DNA of 64,000 bases from contig NZ_BAYX01000001.1 of the NCBI RefSeq assembly GCF_000696095.1, positions 682,001 through 746,000 on the forward strand, given 5' to 3'. The position numbers and the translations under genes are program-made. Positions 55,108 to 64,000 of the stretch are shown here, in pieces. Source of the stretch: Rhizobium rhizogenes NBRC 13257 (lineage in GTDB: Bacteria; Pseudomonadota; Alphaproteobacteria; Rhizobiales; Rhizobiaceae). The notes beneath the pieces are model-generated. The model did no database searches. It saw only the letters and a program-made list of their open reading frames with translations, and was not told the origin of the DNA. Position 1 is the stretch's first letter. Each line of letters begins with the position of its first letter.

Positions 55108-57972
55108 TTACTCCGCAGCCTCGGCATAGGATTCAACCGGCGGGCAGGAGCACACCAGGTTCCGATCGCCGTAGACATTGTCGACGCGGTTGACGGGCGA
55201 CCAGTATTTGTCGACTCGGAAGGCGCCCGGCGGGAAGCAGGCCTGTTCGCGGGAATAGGGCCGGTTCCACTCGCCGACGAGGTCTTCGACCGTGTGCGGC
55301 GCGTTCTTCAGCGGATTGTCGGTCTTATCCATCCGGCCCTCTTCGATGGCGCGGGCTTCCTCGCGGATCGCCAGCATCGCCGCGCAGAAACGGTCGAGTT
55401 CAGCCTTGGTTTCCGATTCAGTCGGCTCGATCATCAGCGTGCCGGCAACCGGCCAGCTCATTGTCGGCGCATGGAAGCCGCAATCGATCAGGCGCTTGGC
55501 GACGTCATCGACGGTGACGCCGGCACTGTCGACCAGCGGGCGCGTATCGATGATGCATTCGTGCGCCACACGGCCGGTCTTCGACTTGTAGAGCACGTCG
55601 TAAGCGCCCTTCAGCCGTGCTGCGATATAGTTGGCGTTGAGGATCGCGACCTTGGTCGCCTGCGTCAGCCCTTCGCCACCCATCATCAGGCAATAGCTCC
55701 AGGAGATTGGCAGGATCGACGCCGAACCGAAGGCAGCTGCCGAGACCGCACCGGGGCGTCCGTCCGTTTCCGGGTGGCCGGGCAGATGTTCCGCCAGATG
55801 CGCCTTGACACCGATCGGCCCCATGCCGGGACCGCCGCCGCCATGCGGGATGCAGAAGGTCTTGTGCAGGTTTAGGTGGCTGACGTCGGAGCCGATGTCG
55901 CCGGGACGTGAAAGACCGACCATAGCATTCATGTTGGCGCCGTCGAGATAGACCTGGCCGCCATGCTTATGCACGAGATCGCAGATCTCCTTCACCGTCT
56001 CCTCGAAGACGCCGTGCGTCGAAGGGTAGGTGATCATGCAGCAGGAGAGGTTGGCGGCATATTGCTCGGCCTTGGCGCGGAAGTCGGCCATGTCGATGTC
56101 GCCGTCATCGCTGACCTTGATGACAACCACCTTCATGCCGGCCATCTGGGCAGAGGCCGGATTGGTGCCATGTGCCGAGGTCGGGATCAGGCAGATGTCG
56201 CGATGACCCTCGCCATTGGCGATATGGTAGTTGCGGATGGTGAGCAGGCCGGCATATTCGCCCTGCGCGCCGGAATTCGGCTGCATGGAGAAGGCGTCAT
56301 AGCCCGTCACGGCGCAGAGTTTTTCCGTGAGATCGTCGATCATCTCGCGATAGCCGAGCGCTTGGTCGGTCGGCACGAAAGGATGAATATCCGAGAATTC
56401 AGGCCAACTTATCGGCAACATCTCAGCTGTTGCATTAAGCTTCATCGTGCAGGAGCCGAGCGGGATCATCGAGCGGTCGAGCGCCAGATCGCGGTCGGAA
56501 AGCCGGCGGATATAGCGGGTCATCTCGCTTTCGGCGCGGTTCATGTGGAAGATCGGATGCGTCAGATATTCGCTGGTGCGCAGCAGGGTCTTCGGCAAGC
56601 GATAGCCGGGTTCGAAATCGGCGAGGCGGAAATTACCGCCAAAGGCGCGCCAGACGGCTTCCAGCGTTGCCGGGCGTGTGCGCTCGTCAAGGCTCATGCC
56701 GATTTTCGTTTCGCCGACCTTGCGCAGGTTGACACCCTCGGCGACGGCGGCGCGCAGGATCAGGCCCTGCATATGACCGACCTCGACGGTGATGGTGTCG
56801 AAGAAGGTCTCCTGCTCGATGGTGTAGCCGAGCTTTTCCAGTCCCTTGGCCATCAACACGGCCTTCTGGTGCACCTGCTGGGCAATCGCTTTCAAACCCT
56901 GCGGCCCATGGAAGACGGCGTACATCGAGGCCATGACGGCAAGCAGGACCTGCGCGGTGCAGATGTTCGACGTCGCCTTTTCGCGACGGATATGCTGTTC
57001 GCGGGTCTGCAGCGACAGGCGATAGGCGCGGTTGCCGCGTGCATCGACCGAGACGCCGACCAGACGGCCAGGCATGGAGCGCTTATAGGCGTCCTTGACG
57101 GCCATATAGGCCGCATGTGGGCCACCATAGCCGACCGGCACGCCGAAGCGCTGCGAGCAGCCGATGGCGATGTCCGCGCCCATCTCGCCGGGCGACTTCA
57201 AAAGGGTCAGCGCCAACGGATCGGCCGCGACGACGGCGATAGCGCCGGTCTGGTGCAGCCTGGCAATCAGCCCGGTGAAGTCATGGATATGACCATGCGT
57301 ACCCGGATACTGGAAGATAGCGCCGAAGACATCGACCGGATCGAGATCGGTGAAAGGATTGCCGACGATGACCGACCAGCCAAGCGGTTCGGCGCGGGTC
57401 TTGATCAACGCGATCGTCTGCGGATGGCAATCGGCATCGACGAAGAAGGCTTTGGCCTTGGATTTCGCCACGCGCTCGGCCATCGCCATGCCTTCGGCAG
57501 CGGCGGTTGCTTCATCGAGCAGTGAGGCGTTGGCCACGTCGAGGCCGGTAAGGTCGCAGATCATCGTCTGGTAGTTCAGCAGCGCCTCGAGACGGCCTTG
57601 GCTGATTTCCGGCTGGTAAGGCGTATAGGCGGTGTACCAGGCCGGGTTTTCCAGGATAGTGCGTTGGATGACCGGCGGCGTGATCGTCCCGTAATAGCCC
57701 TGGCCGATCAGCGAGACGAGAACCTTGTTCTTGTTGGCGGTCTCGCGCAGCTTGTCGAGCGCCTCGCGTTCCGTCATCGGCGCGCCCCAAACGAGCGGCG
57801 CCTTCTGGCGGATGGAGGGCGGCAAGGTCGCATCGATCAGCTTGTCGAGGCTGCTGTAGCCGATCACCTTTAGCATGTCGGCCATTTCCGAGGGAGACGG
57901 GCCGATGTGGCGGCGATTGGCGAAATCGTAGGGCTGGTAGTCGGTGAAGGTGAATTCGGTCGGTGTACTCAT
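55108..57972 (-). CDS. gcvP: glycine dehydrogenase (aminomethyl-transferring), P protein
   Basis: 954 aa single-chain P protein that decarboxylates glycine and passes the aminomethyl group to lipoyl-GcvH. The PLP lysine is in [18 protein letters not shown], and the N-terminal half has [15 protein letters not shown]. Normal length, no split into gcvPA/gcvPB. Its ATG overlaps the gcvH stop by one base (TAATG). Last gene of the gcvT-gcvH-gcvP operon. Confidence 0.98.
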
Positions 57973-58340
57973 TATCCGATTAGCTCCTTGTAACCGGATT
58001 CATCAAGCAAACCATCGGCATCGGCGACGTTCTTCAGTTTCAATTTGAAGAACCAGCCGGCGCCCATCGGGTCGGAATTGACGAGCTCCGGGTCGGCGGT
58101 GATAGCTTCGTTGATCTCGGTGATCTCGCCGTCAAGCGGACAATAGACTTCCGAAGCCGCCTTGACGGATTCGACGGTCGCCGCATCGTCGCCCTTGGAG
58201 AAGCTGGCGCCGACCTCAGGCAGTTCCACGAAAACGAGATCGCCGAGTTGTCCGGCAGCATGCGCTGTGATCCCAACGGTCGCGACGTCGCCTTCGATGT
58301 TCAGCCATTCATGTTCTTCGGTAAATTTAAGCATGGACAA
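57972..58340 (-). CDS. gcvH: glycine cleavage system H protein
   Basis: 122 aa lipoyl carrier. The lipoyl-lysine motif [13 protein letters not shown] is visible near residue 62, and [13 protein letters not shown] starts the family. Middle gene of the operon; 21 bases after gcvT. ATG 58340. Confidence 0.98.
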
Positions 58341-58361
58341 TCCTCTCTGGGCTATGACGTC

Positions 58362-59498
58362 TTAGCGTTTGTAGGTCGGGGTGATGAAAGGCAGGGCAGC
58401 TACGGTGACGGGCAGGTATTTGCCTCGCACTTCAGCAAAGATCGGCGTACCTGGTGCGGCGAAGCTGACGGGCACGTAGCCCATGGCAACGGGGCTTTCG
58501 ACGCTTGGGCCGAAGCCGCCCGAGGTGACCTCGCCAATTTCGGTCTTGCCTCCGGCATCCGCATAGAGCTTGGCGTGGCCGCGAACCGGTGCCTTGCCTT
58601 CCGGCTTCAGGCCGACGCGGCGGCGTGATGCGCCATTGTCGAGTTCTGCAAGGATGCGTGTGCTGCCTGGGAAGCCCCCGGCGCGGACGCCACCGGTCTT
58701 GCGGGCCTTCTGCATGCCCCATTCCAGGGCGGCCTCGACCGGCGTCGTCGTCTGATCGATGTCGTTGCCGTAGAGGCAAAGTCCGGCTTCGAGACGGAGC
58801 GAGTCACGGGCGCCGAGACCGATCGGCTGGACGTCTGGATGTTCGAGCAACCGCTTGGCAATGTCCTCGGCCTTGTCAGCCGGTACGGAGATTTCAAAAC
58901 CGTCTTCGCCGCTATAGCCCGAGCGCGAGACCAGACAGGAAACGTCGTGCAGGCGGCAATGGCGTACATCCATGAATTTCATATAGGCGAGGTCGGCCCA
59001 GAGCTCGGCAAGGACGGCAACGGCGCGTGGTCCTTGCAGCGCGATCAGGGCGCGATCCAGTAAAGTGACTTCGCAGGTATCGCCGATATGATCTTGAAGA
59101 TGCTTGAGATCTGCTTCCTTGCAAGAAGCATTGACGACGACGAAAAGATAGTCGTCCATATGGGTGATCATCAGATCGTCGAGGATGCCGCCATTGTCGT
59201 CGGTGAAGAAGCCGTAGCGTTGACGTCCCTCGGCGAGGCCGAGAATATCGATCGGCACAAGGCTTTCCAGCGCCAGTGCCGCATCCTCATAGGTGCCGGA
59301 ACGGGCGCGGATCGTCACCTGGCCCATATGTGAAACGTCGAACAGGCCGGCGGATGCGCGGGTCCAAAGATGTTCCTTCATCACGCCGGCGGGGTATTGC
59401 ACCGGCATGTCATAGCCGGCGAACGGCACCATGCGGGCACCAAGCGACAGATGCAGAGCGTGAAGGGGTGTCTTGTTCAGGGCAGCGGTCTCGTCCAA
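58362..59498 (-). CDS. gcvT: aminomethyltransferase (T protein)
   Basis: 378 aa tetrahydrofolate-dependent aminomethyltransferase. PFAGYDMPVQYP, DVSHMGQV, and C-terminal GxxR-like regions are intact. TTG 59498 (DETAALNKTPLH) is the chosen start because GGAG sits 7 bases upstream and family members begin at this point; no ATG gives the N terminus, and the frame further upstream to 59543 covers the riboswitch expression platform. Confidence 0.96.
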   Translation of the reverse strand: MDETAALNKTPLHALHLSLGARMVPFAGYDMPVQYPAGVMKEHLWTRASAGLFDVSHMGQVTIRARSGTYEDAALALESLVPIDILGLAEGRQRYGFFTDDNGGILDDLMITHMDDYLFVVVNASCKEADLKHLQDHIGDTCEVTLLDRALIALQGPRAVAVLAELWADLAYMKFMDVRHCRLHDVSCLVSRSGYSGEDGFEISVPADKAEDIAKRLLEHPDVQPIGLGARDSLRLEAGLCLYGNDIDQTTTPVEAALEWGMQKARKTGGVRAGGFPGSTRILAELDNGASRRRVGLKPEGKAPVRGHAKLYADAGGKTEIGEVTSGGFGPSVESPVAMGYVPVSFAAPGTPIFAEVRGKYLPVTVAALPFITPTYKR

Positions 59499-59535
59499 AT
59501 GACGTCTCCGGGGTTTGCGCTCGGTTAAAAGCGCA

Positions 59536-59576
59536 GGGCTCAAAATTTCGGCGCGGCTGCGCCTTACGATGAGCCC
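59536..59576 (-). promoter_or_regulatory. riboswitch expression-platform hairpin
   Basis: On the RNA, GGGCTCA (59576-59570) can pair with TGAGCCC (59542-59536), enclosing an inner GGCGC/GCGCC stem; the outer arm borders the riboswitch's last conserved bases. A short T-rich segment GCGCTTTT follows, so the choice could be transcriptional termination versus read-through into gcvT. Mechanism is inferred. Confidence 0.6.
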
Positions 59577-59731
59577 CCTCTGTCCCTTTGCCTGAGATTG
59601 TTATCCCTTCGGCGAACGCTTGCGCGTTTCTCTCCAGAGTTCCGTCTGCCCCTTGCTGGTCCTTTGGCCTGAGAGTTTCCGGGGCGGTTGCTCCTTCGGC
59701 ACCGGCTTGCACCGGATTCTCCCAACAAGGT
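59571..59731 (-). promoter_or_regulatory. tandem glycine riboswitch
   Basis: Two glycine aptamers in tandem on the minus strand. Aptamer 1 (about 59650-59731) shows GGGAGA, GCCGAAGGAGCAA (complement at 59690-59700) and CTCAGGCCAAAGGACC. Aptamer 2 (about 59571-59640) shows GGAGAG, GCCGAAGGG (59605-59613) and CTCAGGCAAAGGGACAG. The arrangement is the standard glycine-binding gcvT element and lies directly upstream of gcvT, so glycine should turn on the cleavage operon. Confidence 0.93.
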
Positions 59732-59739
59732 TGAGTGCC

Positions 59740-59767
59740 ATTATCTGGTAGTCGCCAGAGATGGCAA
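59740..59767 (-). promoter_or_regulatory. gcv operon promoter
   Basis: On the minus strand TTGCCA (59767-59762), a 16-base spacer and GATAAT (59745-59740). A start site about 7 bases after the -10 falls near 59733, exactly where the riboswitch begins. It is a good sigma-70-type match. Confidence 0.7.
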
Positions 59768-59914
59768 GGGGCAAATGTCGCCCTTGAACAAATTTTTGTC
59801 GCGTGGCTTGTTCGAGCACACGCGGAAGTGCGCGGCCGGCGGATGCGAGGGACTTTGCAACGGCGCTTCGAGAGGCTATCCCATGAAGCCAATTGAGGAG
59901 CAGGGCAGGAGACA

Positions 59915-60445
59915 ATGATGAACCGCAATTATGCCGTGGCATTGCTGATATCGGCGAGCGTGCTTTGGTTTTCGACGACAGCCGTCATGGCGCAGCAGAG
60001 CAGCAGCAGCATGCAAGGCATGCACATGGATGCGGGTAAGGCGCCAGCCGGATCGGCAACGGCAAAGCTCGGCGATCTCGATATTAGCGGCGGCTACGTC
60101 CGCGCCATGCTGCCAGGCCAGCCGGTCGGCGGCGGCTACATCACCATCCATAATGGCGGCAAGAGCGACGACAAGCTTACCTCCGTCACGTCTTCGCAAG
60201 CCGGCAAGGTCGAACTGCATCAGATGAAGATGGAGGGCGAGGTTATGAAGATGCGCGAAGTCAAGGAAGGCATCGCCATTCCTGCCGGCGCCACCGTGAC
60301 GCTTTCGGCGAGCAGCATGCACATGATGTTCAAGCAGGTGAAGACGCCATTCAAGCAGGGCGGCACGGTGCCGGTCATGCTGATGTTCGAGAAGGCGGGG
60401 ATGGTCGACATCACCTTGCCTGTCGTCGCGCCAAACGCAAACTGA
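59915..60445 (+). CDS. PCu(A)C-type periplasmic copper chaperone
   Basis: 176 aa. Signal peptide (about 1-26), then a PCuAC domain with His/Met-rich metal sites: a Met/His cluster MQGMHMDAG, MLPGQPVGGGYITIHNGG, LHQMKMEGEVMKM and SSMHMMFK. It delivers Cu(I) to respiratory oxidases or stores copper. ATG 59915 or, with better spacing from AGGAG, ATG 59918. Confidence 0.93.
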   Translation: MMNRNYAVALLISASVLWFSTTAVMAQQSSSSMQGMHMDAGKAPAGSATAKLGDLDISGGYVRAMLPGQPVGGGYITIHNGGKSDDKLTSVTSSQAGKVELHQMKMEGEVMKMREVKEGIAIPAGATVTLSASSMHMMFKQVKTPFKQGGTVPVMLMFEKAGMVDITLPVVAPNAN

Positions 60446-60454
60446 GGTTTGCGC

Positions 60455-60477
60455 GACCGCTAACGAGCAACGCGGTC
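60455..60477 (+). terminator. hairpin after the copper chaperone gene
   Basis: GACCGC and GCGGTC form a 6-bp stem with an 11-base loop, ten bases after the stop. There is no proper T tract; weak intrinsic terminator. Confidence 0.4.
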
Positions 60478-60546
60478 ATAAAATTCCCTCCCATAGTCAA
60501 TTCCGGTTTCCACTTTCCCTCGAAATGCTCTAAAGCCACGTCAAAA

Positions 60547-60585
60547 GGCCGGGATGGACCGGCCCTGGGGCGGGATCGTCCCCAG
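60547..60585 (+). ncRNA. two adjacent hairpins in the rluA-family gene's upstream region
   Basis: GGCCGG-GATGGA-CCGGCC (60547-60564) followed at once by CTGGGG-CGGGATCGT-CCCCAG (60565-60585), both perfect 6-bp stems, within the 218-base gap before the pseudouridine synthase gene. They may form a structured 5' leader or be part of an unannotated small RNA. No identity known. Confidence 0.4.
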
Positions 60586-60663
60586 TTCCCTGATTTGGCA
60601 TGATGTTGCCCGAAACCGTTTCGCACCTTTCGGGACCACGCCGCGACTTTTGAAAGAAGAAGA

Positions 60664-61662
60664 ATGGCCGGGATTGAGCATATAGAGGTCGAGCCTGACG
60701 AGGCCGGCATGCGCCTCGACCGCTGGTTCAAGGTGCATTTCCCTGGGCTGGGCTTTGGGCAGTTGCAGAAGCTCATGCGTTCCGGGCAGGTGCGTGTCGA
60801 CGGCGGCCGCGTGAAGACCGATGCGCGTGTGCAGCCGGGACAGATTGTGCGAGTGCCGCCGCTGGACGTCGATGCCAAGGGACCGAAGAGTGGCCCGATC
60901 GGCAACAAGGATATGAAGCATTCAAGCGATGCCGATCTTCTGGCGCGCATGTTGCTGCATGAGGACGAGAAGGTCTTCGTGCTGAACAAGCCGGCCGGCC
61001 TTGCCGTGCAGGGCGGCTCTGGCCTTACCCGTCATCTCGACAAGATGCTTGAGGCATGGACGAGCAAGAAGGGCGAGAAGCCGCGTCTGGTGCATCGTCT
61101 CGACCGCGACACCTCCGGCGTCCTGGTCGTCGCCCGCACCCGAGGTGCTGCGCAGAAGCTGACCGCCGCCTTCCGCGAACGCGATACCAAGAAGACCTAT
61201 TGGTCGCTGGTAAAGGGCGTGCCGCGCAAGCATGAGGACAAGATTTCGACCTGGCTGGTGAAGGAAGCGACCGCCGACGGCGACCGCATGCGTATCGCCA
61301 AGCATGGAGAAGACGGCGCCGATCACGCCATCACCTATTATCGCGTGCTTGAAACGGCGGCACAGAGCCTCGCTTGGCTGGAGATGGAGCCCTATACCGG
61401 CCGCACGCACCAGCTGCGCGTCCATGCGCTGCATATGGGGCATCCGATCATCGGCGATCCCAAATATTTCGACGACGATCATAACTGGGATTTTCCGGGT
61501 GGCGTTCAGAACCGGCTGCATCTGCATGCCCGCCACATCGATATTCCGCATCCCAATGGTGGCCGCCTGCGCATCACCGCGCCATTGCCGCCGCATATGG
61601 TGCAGACGTGGAACCTTCTCGGCCTTGACATGGCTTCGGCGGGGGAGCCGGACGACGAATGA
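60664..61662 (+). CDS. RluA-family 23S rRNA pseudouridine synthase
   Basis: 332 aa. N-terminal S4 RNA-binding domain (MRLDRWFKVHFPGLGFGQLQKLMRSG) and catalytic domain with HRLDRDTSGVLVVART, whose second Asp is the nucleophile. Closest in layout to RluC. ATG 60664 with AAGAAGAAG upstream. Overlaps the HAD gene by four bases (ATGA). Confidence 0.95.
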   Translation: MAGIEHIEVEPDEAGMRLDRWFKVHFPGLGFGQLQKLMRSGQVRVDGGRVKTDARVQPGQIVRVPPLDVDAKGPKSGPIGNKDMKHSSDADLLARMLLHEDEKVFVLNKPAGLAVQGGSGLTRHLDKMLEAWTSKKGEKPRLVHRLDRDTSGVLVVARTRGAAQKLTAAFRERDTKKTYWSLVKGVPRKHEDKISTWLVKEATADGDRMRIAKHGEDGADHAITYYRVLETAAQSLAWLEMEPYTGRTHQLRVHALHMGHPIIGDPKYFDDDHNWDFPGGVQNRLHLHARHIDIPHPNGGRLRITAPLPPHMVQTWNLLGLDMASAGEPDDE

Positions 61663-62312
61663 AACTCGTTCTTTTTGATTGCGACGGGACGCTGGTCGAC
61701 AGCGCGCGGCTGATCCACGAGGTCATGGCCCGCACCTTCGTCGACTTCGGTCACAAGCGCCCTGACGTTGCCTCCACCAAGTCGATCATCGGCCTGACGC
61801 TCGATATCGCGATTGCCCGCATGCAGGGCAAGCCGCATGTCGATGACGAGGCGATCGCCATGACGGCGCACTACAAGGCGATCTATCCCGGCGTGCGCGA
61901 CGAGGCGGACATGCAGACGCCGCTTTTCGACGGTATCAAGCCGTTGATCGAGACGCTGGCCGCCCGTGAAGGGTTGCTGCTGGGTGCGGTCACCGGCAAG
62001 TCGCGCCGCGGGCTGACACATATTCTCGAGGTGAACGGCTTTACGCCCTATTTCGTCGTCTCGCGCACCGCTGACGATTGCCCCTCGAAGCCGCATCCGG
62101 CGATGGTGACCGAATGCTGTAGCGAGACGGGCATGGATCCGCATGATACTATCGTCATTGGCGATGCCATCTATGACATGCAGATGGCGAAGGCAGCGGG
62201 TGCGACCGCGATCGGCGTCGCCTGGGGCTATGCCTCGGTGGAAGAGCTGCTGGCGGCTGGCGCTGACACTATTGCCCATCATCCGAACGATCTGTTGAGC
62301 CATATTCTCTGA
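61659..62312 (+). CDS. HAD phosphatase (phosphoglycolate phosphatase-like)
   Basis: 217 aa. Motif I DCDGTLVDS, motif II TGKS, motif III SKPHPAM region and motif IV GDAIYDMQMAKAAG are all present, the HAD-IA subgroup. Substrate likely a small phosphate ester. The start overlaps the rluA-family stop (ATGA), so translation is coupled. Confidence 0.93.
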   Translation: MKLVLFDCDGTLVDSARLIHEVMARTFVDFGHKRPDVASTKSIIGLTLDIAIARMQGKPHVDDEAIAMTAHYKAIYPGVRDEADMQTPLFDGIKPLIETLAAREGLLLGAVTGKSRRGLTHILEVNGFTPYFVVSRTADDCPSKPHPAMVTECCSETGMDPHDTIVIGDAIYDMQMAKAAGATAIGVAWGYASVEELLAAGADTIAHHPNDLLSHIL

Positions 62313-62321
62313 GGTGACGCC

Positions 62322-63107
62322 ATGCGCGACCTGTTGAACGACCTTTCCGAAGGCCTGAGCCACCCCGACCCGATCCGCCGCGCGCAGATCCAGATGAAGA
62401 AGCCTTTGCCGAAGCGCTTCTACAAGGATGTCGGCATTCGCGAAGGCGAAGACGGCCATGTGATCGAGCTTGACGGCAAGGTGGTGAAGACGCCAGCCCG
62501 CCGATCGCTCGCCGTGCCGACCGAGGCGCTGGCGAAACTTGTGGCGGCCGAATGGGCACGGCAGGTAGAGATCATCGACCCCACCGTCATGCCGGTAACA
62601 CGCCTGGTCAATACTGCGCTCGATGGCGTGGCAACCGATCCGCAAGCGGTCTTCGAGGATATCCTGCGCTTTTCCTCCAGCGACTTGCTCTGCTATCGCG
62701 CCGATCAGCCGGAACGGCTGGTGGAGCGGCAATCGGAGCGTTGGGATCCGCTGATCGACTGGGCGGCCAATGAGCTTGGCGCTCGCTTCATCCTGGCGGA
62801 AGGCGTCATGCATCAGGAACAGCCGCGCGAGGCGATCGCAGCCTTTGCCGTGACGCTGCGCAAATACGATACGCCGCTGGAACTCGCCAGCCTGCATACG
62901 ATCACCACGCTGACGGGGTCGGCGATCCTGGCGCTTGCCTTCGCCGAGGGACAACTACCTCTCGCCGAGGTCTGGTCGCTCGCTCATCTCGATGAAGACT
63001 GGACGATCGAGCAATGGGGGCATGACGAAGAGGCCGATCACCGCCGCGCCCAGCGCTTCGAAGAGTTTCAGGCGGCAACGGATGTATTTTCTGCGCTTCG
63101 CAGTTGA
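62322..63107 (+). CDS. ATP12-family F1 ATPase assembly chaperone
   Basis: 261 aa. The ATP12 signature region is visible: KRFYKDVGIREGEDGHVIELDGKVVKTP, PTVMPVTRLVNTALDG, SSDLLCYRADQP. In mitochondria Atp12 helps F1 alpha-subunit assembly; bacterial homologues are found in alphaproteobacteria. Starts at ATG 62322, nine bases after the HAD gene. Confidence 0.94.
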   Translation: MRDLLNDLSEGLSHPDPIRRAQIQMKKPLPKRFYKDVGIREGEDGHVIELDGKVVKTPARRSLAVPTEALAKLVAAEWARQVEIIDPTVMPVTRLVNTALDGVATDPQAVFEDILRFSSSDLLCYRADQPERLVERQSERWDPLIDWAANELGARFILAEGVMHQEQPREAIAAFAVTLRKYDTPLELASLHTITTLTGSAILALAFAEGQLPLAEVWSLAHLDEDWTIEQWGHDEEADHRRAQRFEEFQAATDVFSALRS

Positions 63108-63177
63108 ATGTTGTTGATTTCCAGTCCGTTATATCGAACTCTACATATCATGGGATTGGGAGTTCGGGACGCGAATC

Positions 63178-63654
63178 ATGCTGAAATTGAGGTCGGGGGC
63201 GGTATCGGCGCTCGTGGGATGCTTGGCGTTGGCTGCATGCTCGAGCTGGTCGCTGACGGAACCGCCTGCACCGCCGGCCTATGATGTGCGTAGCGCCACG
63301 GTCGTTGCCGATCAGGCTGTTCCACCTGTTCCGCCGACGTTGCTGTCAGCCATCAACGATCACGTCAACGCCGCCATCGCAGTGACGACCCGCGATACGC
63401 CATTGCCGAAGGTGGCATTGACCATTCGTGTAACAGATCTCCGCAAGGGGCGCAGCTTCAACCACGATCGCAATTCGGCAAAGATCAATGTCGATGCTGC
63501 GTCGGTCGACAACGGCGCGGTGCTTGCAATCGCCTCCTTCGATATCGTGAACTACACACAGGATCCGACCGCGGCCAACGATCTGATGGCCGAGGATGTT
63601 GCCGCTCGTATCCGGTCGATTTTCGTGCTGAAGGCGCCGCCGCTGGTGAACTGA
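63178..63654 (+). CDS. lipoprotein, function unknown
   Basis: 158 aa. Signal sequence with lipobox LALAAC at about residues 16-21; the mature N terminus SSWSLTEPPAPPAYD has a flexible Pro-rich linker. The rest (LTIRVTDLRKGRSFNHDRNSAKIN) is beta-rich. No family recognised. ATG 63178. Confidence 0.78.
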   Translation: MLKLRSGAVSALVGCLALAACSSWSLTEPPAPPAYDVRSATVVADQAVPPVPPTLLSAINDHVNAAIAVTTRDTPLPKVALTIRVTDLRKGRSFNHDRNSAKINVDAASVDNGAVLAIASFDIVNYTQDPTAANDLMAEDVAARIRSIFVLKAPPLVN

Positions 63655-63716
63655 GCGTACGGCTTCAAACTATTCCTGCGTCATGCTAAGCCGGATAAAC
63701 GCAGAAGAGGGCCATC

Positions 63717-64000
63717 ATGAAAGAGATCCTGCAGGAACTGGAACGTCGCCGGGAGATTGCGAGACTCGGAGGCGGGCAGGCACGTATCGATGCGCAGCAT
63801 GCGCGCGGCAAGCTGACGGCACGCGAGCGGATCGACATCTTTCTCGATGAAGGCTCCTTCGAGGAGTTCGACATGTTCGTCGAGCACCGGTCGACCGATT
63901 TCGGTATGGACAAGACCAAGATCGCCGGTGATGGCGTCGTCACCGGCTGGGGCACGGTCAACGGTCGCACCGTTTTCCTTTTTGCCAAGGATTTCACTGT
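63717..64000 (+). CDS. pccB: propionyl-CoA carboxylase beta chain (partial)
   Basis: First 94 codons; runs off the window end. [29 protein letters not shown] and [19 protein letters not shown] are the N-terminal part of the carboxyltransferase subunit. Enzyme of propionate and branched-chain amino-acid degradation. ATG 63717 has AGAGGG upstream; ends open at 64000. Confidence 0.93.
   Translation, partial: MKEILQELERRREIARLGGGQARIDAQHARGKLTARERIDIFLDEGSFEEFDMFVEHRSTDFGMDKTKIAGDGVVTGWGTVNGRTVFLFAKDFT

Noticed and set aside
55963..57525. 520-codon open frame opposite gcvP
   Set aside because: Antisense shadow of a strongly conserved gene in high-GC DNA; no ribosome site and composition follows gcvP codon positions.

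Overview
The window is ordinary chromosomal DNA of a Rhizobiaceae alphaproteobacterium, most likely a Rhizobium species. The evidence is the high-GC coding style, the unlinked purC-purS-purQ and purL genes, a SUF operon ordered cysteine desulfurase-sufB-sufC-sufD-sufS-sufT-sufA, an Irr-type iron box, an ATP12-type F1 assembly chaperone, and typical rhizobial families (DUF1127, MocR, YhdP-like AsmA). I see no rRNA or tRNA gene, insertion sequence, prophage, integrase or CRISPR array. The species is not determinable by eye.

Layout. 1-5.4 kb, plus strand: rpsD, glutaminase, ttcA, two tandem inositol-monophosphatase paralogues and a membrane-anchored class III cyclase. 5.4-8.4 kb, minus strand: two tandem Bcr/CflA-type exporters and the CGFS glutaredoxin grxD. 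8.8-10.5 kb, plus strand: a small membrane protein and a membrane-embedded hydrolase-like protein that separate grxD from its usual partner bolA. 10.4-18.6 kb, mostly minus strand: bolA, purL, a PagL-like lipid A deacylase, a MocR regulator with its probable operators and a divergent DUF1127 gene, a P-loop ATPase, a lipoprotein, then purQ, purS and purC. 18.8-24.7 kb: a small hydrolase, DUF2189 and low-affinity iron permease genes, purB, rpe, a membrane protein and an orphan periplasmic binding protein. 24.9-30.6 kb, plus strand: a tight operon of flavin reductase, coxD-like and coxE-like genes, two split XdhC-type genes, a molybdopterin-binding/MocA-like fusion and a TfoX-like gene. This looks like a maturation set for molybdenum hydroxylases, without the enzyme itself.

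30.6-44.9 kb: NUDIX, DEAD-box helicase, M23 peptidase, ferritin-like protein, 1-Cys Bcp, a giant YhdP-like protein, a VOC protein, tyrS, a degenerate caspase-like protein, a GNAT acetyltransferase and a hydrolase. 45-52.5 kb: the SUF iron-sulfur assembly operon behind an Irr box, with an extra gene of unknown function between sufB and sufC. 52.6-55 kb: a secreted protein, a ZIP-like transporter, and an orphan antitoxin-like regulator whose start overlaps an alpha/beta hydrolase. 55.1-59.7 kb, minus strand: the glycine cleavage operon gcvT-gcvH-gcvP behind a recognisable promoter and a tandem glycine riboswitch. 59.9-64 kb, plus strand: a PCuAC copper chaperone, an RluA-family pseudouridine synthase, a HAD phosphatase, an ATP12 chaperone, a lipoprotein and the start of propionyl-CoA carboxylase beta.

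The genes form functional themes rather than one new system: purine synthesis (purL, purQ, purS, purC, purB), iron-sulfur biogenesis (SUF, grxD, bolA), one-carbon metabolism (gcv) and molybdenum-enzyme maturation. The least explained items are: a caspase-fold protein lacking both catalytic residues and bracketed by a diverged repeat; the array of GATACAAT sites between the MocR and DUF1127 genes; a perfect 24-bp palindrome ahead of the iron permease gene; the gene embedded in the SUF operon; and the hydrolase/antitoxin overlap.
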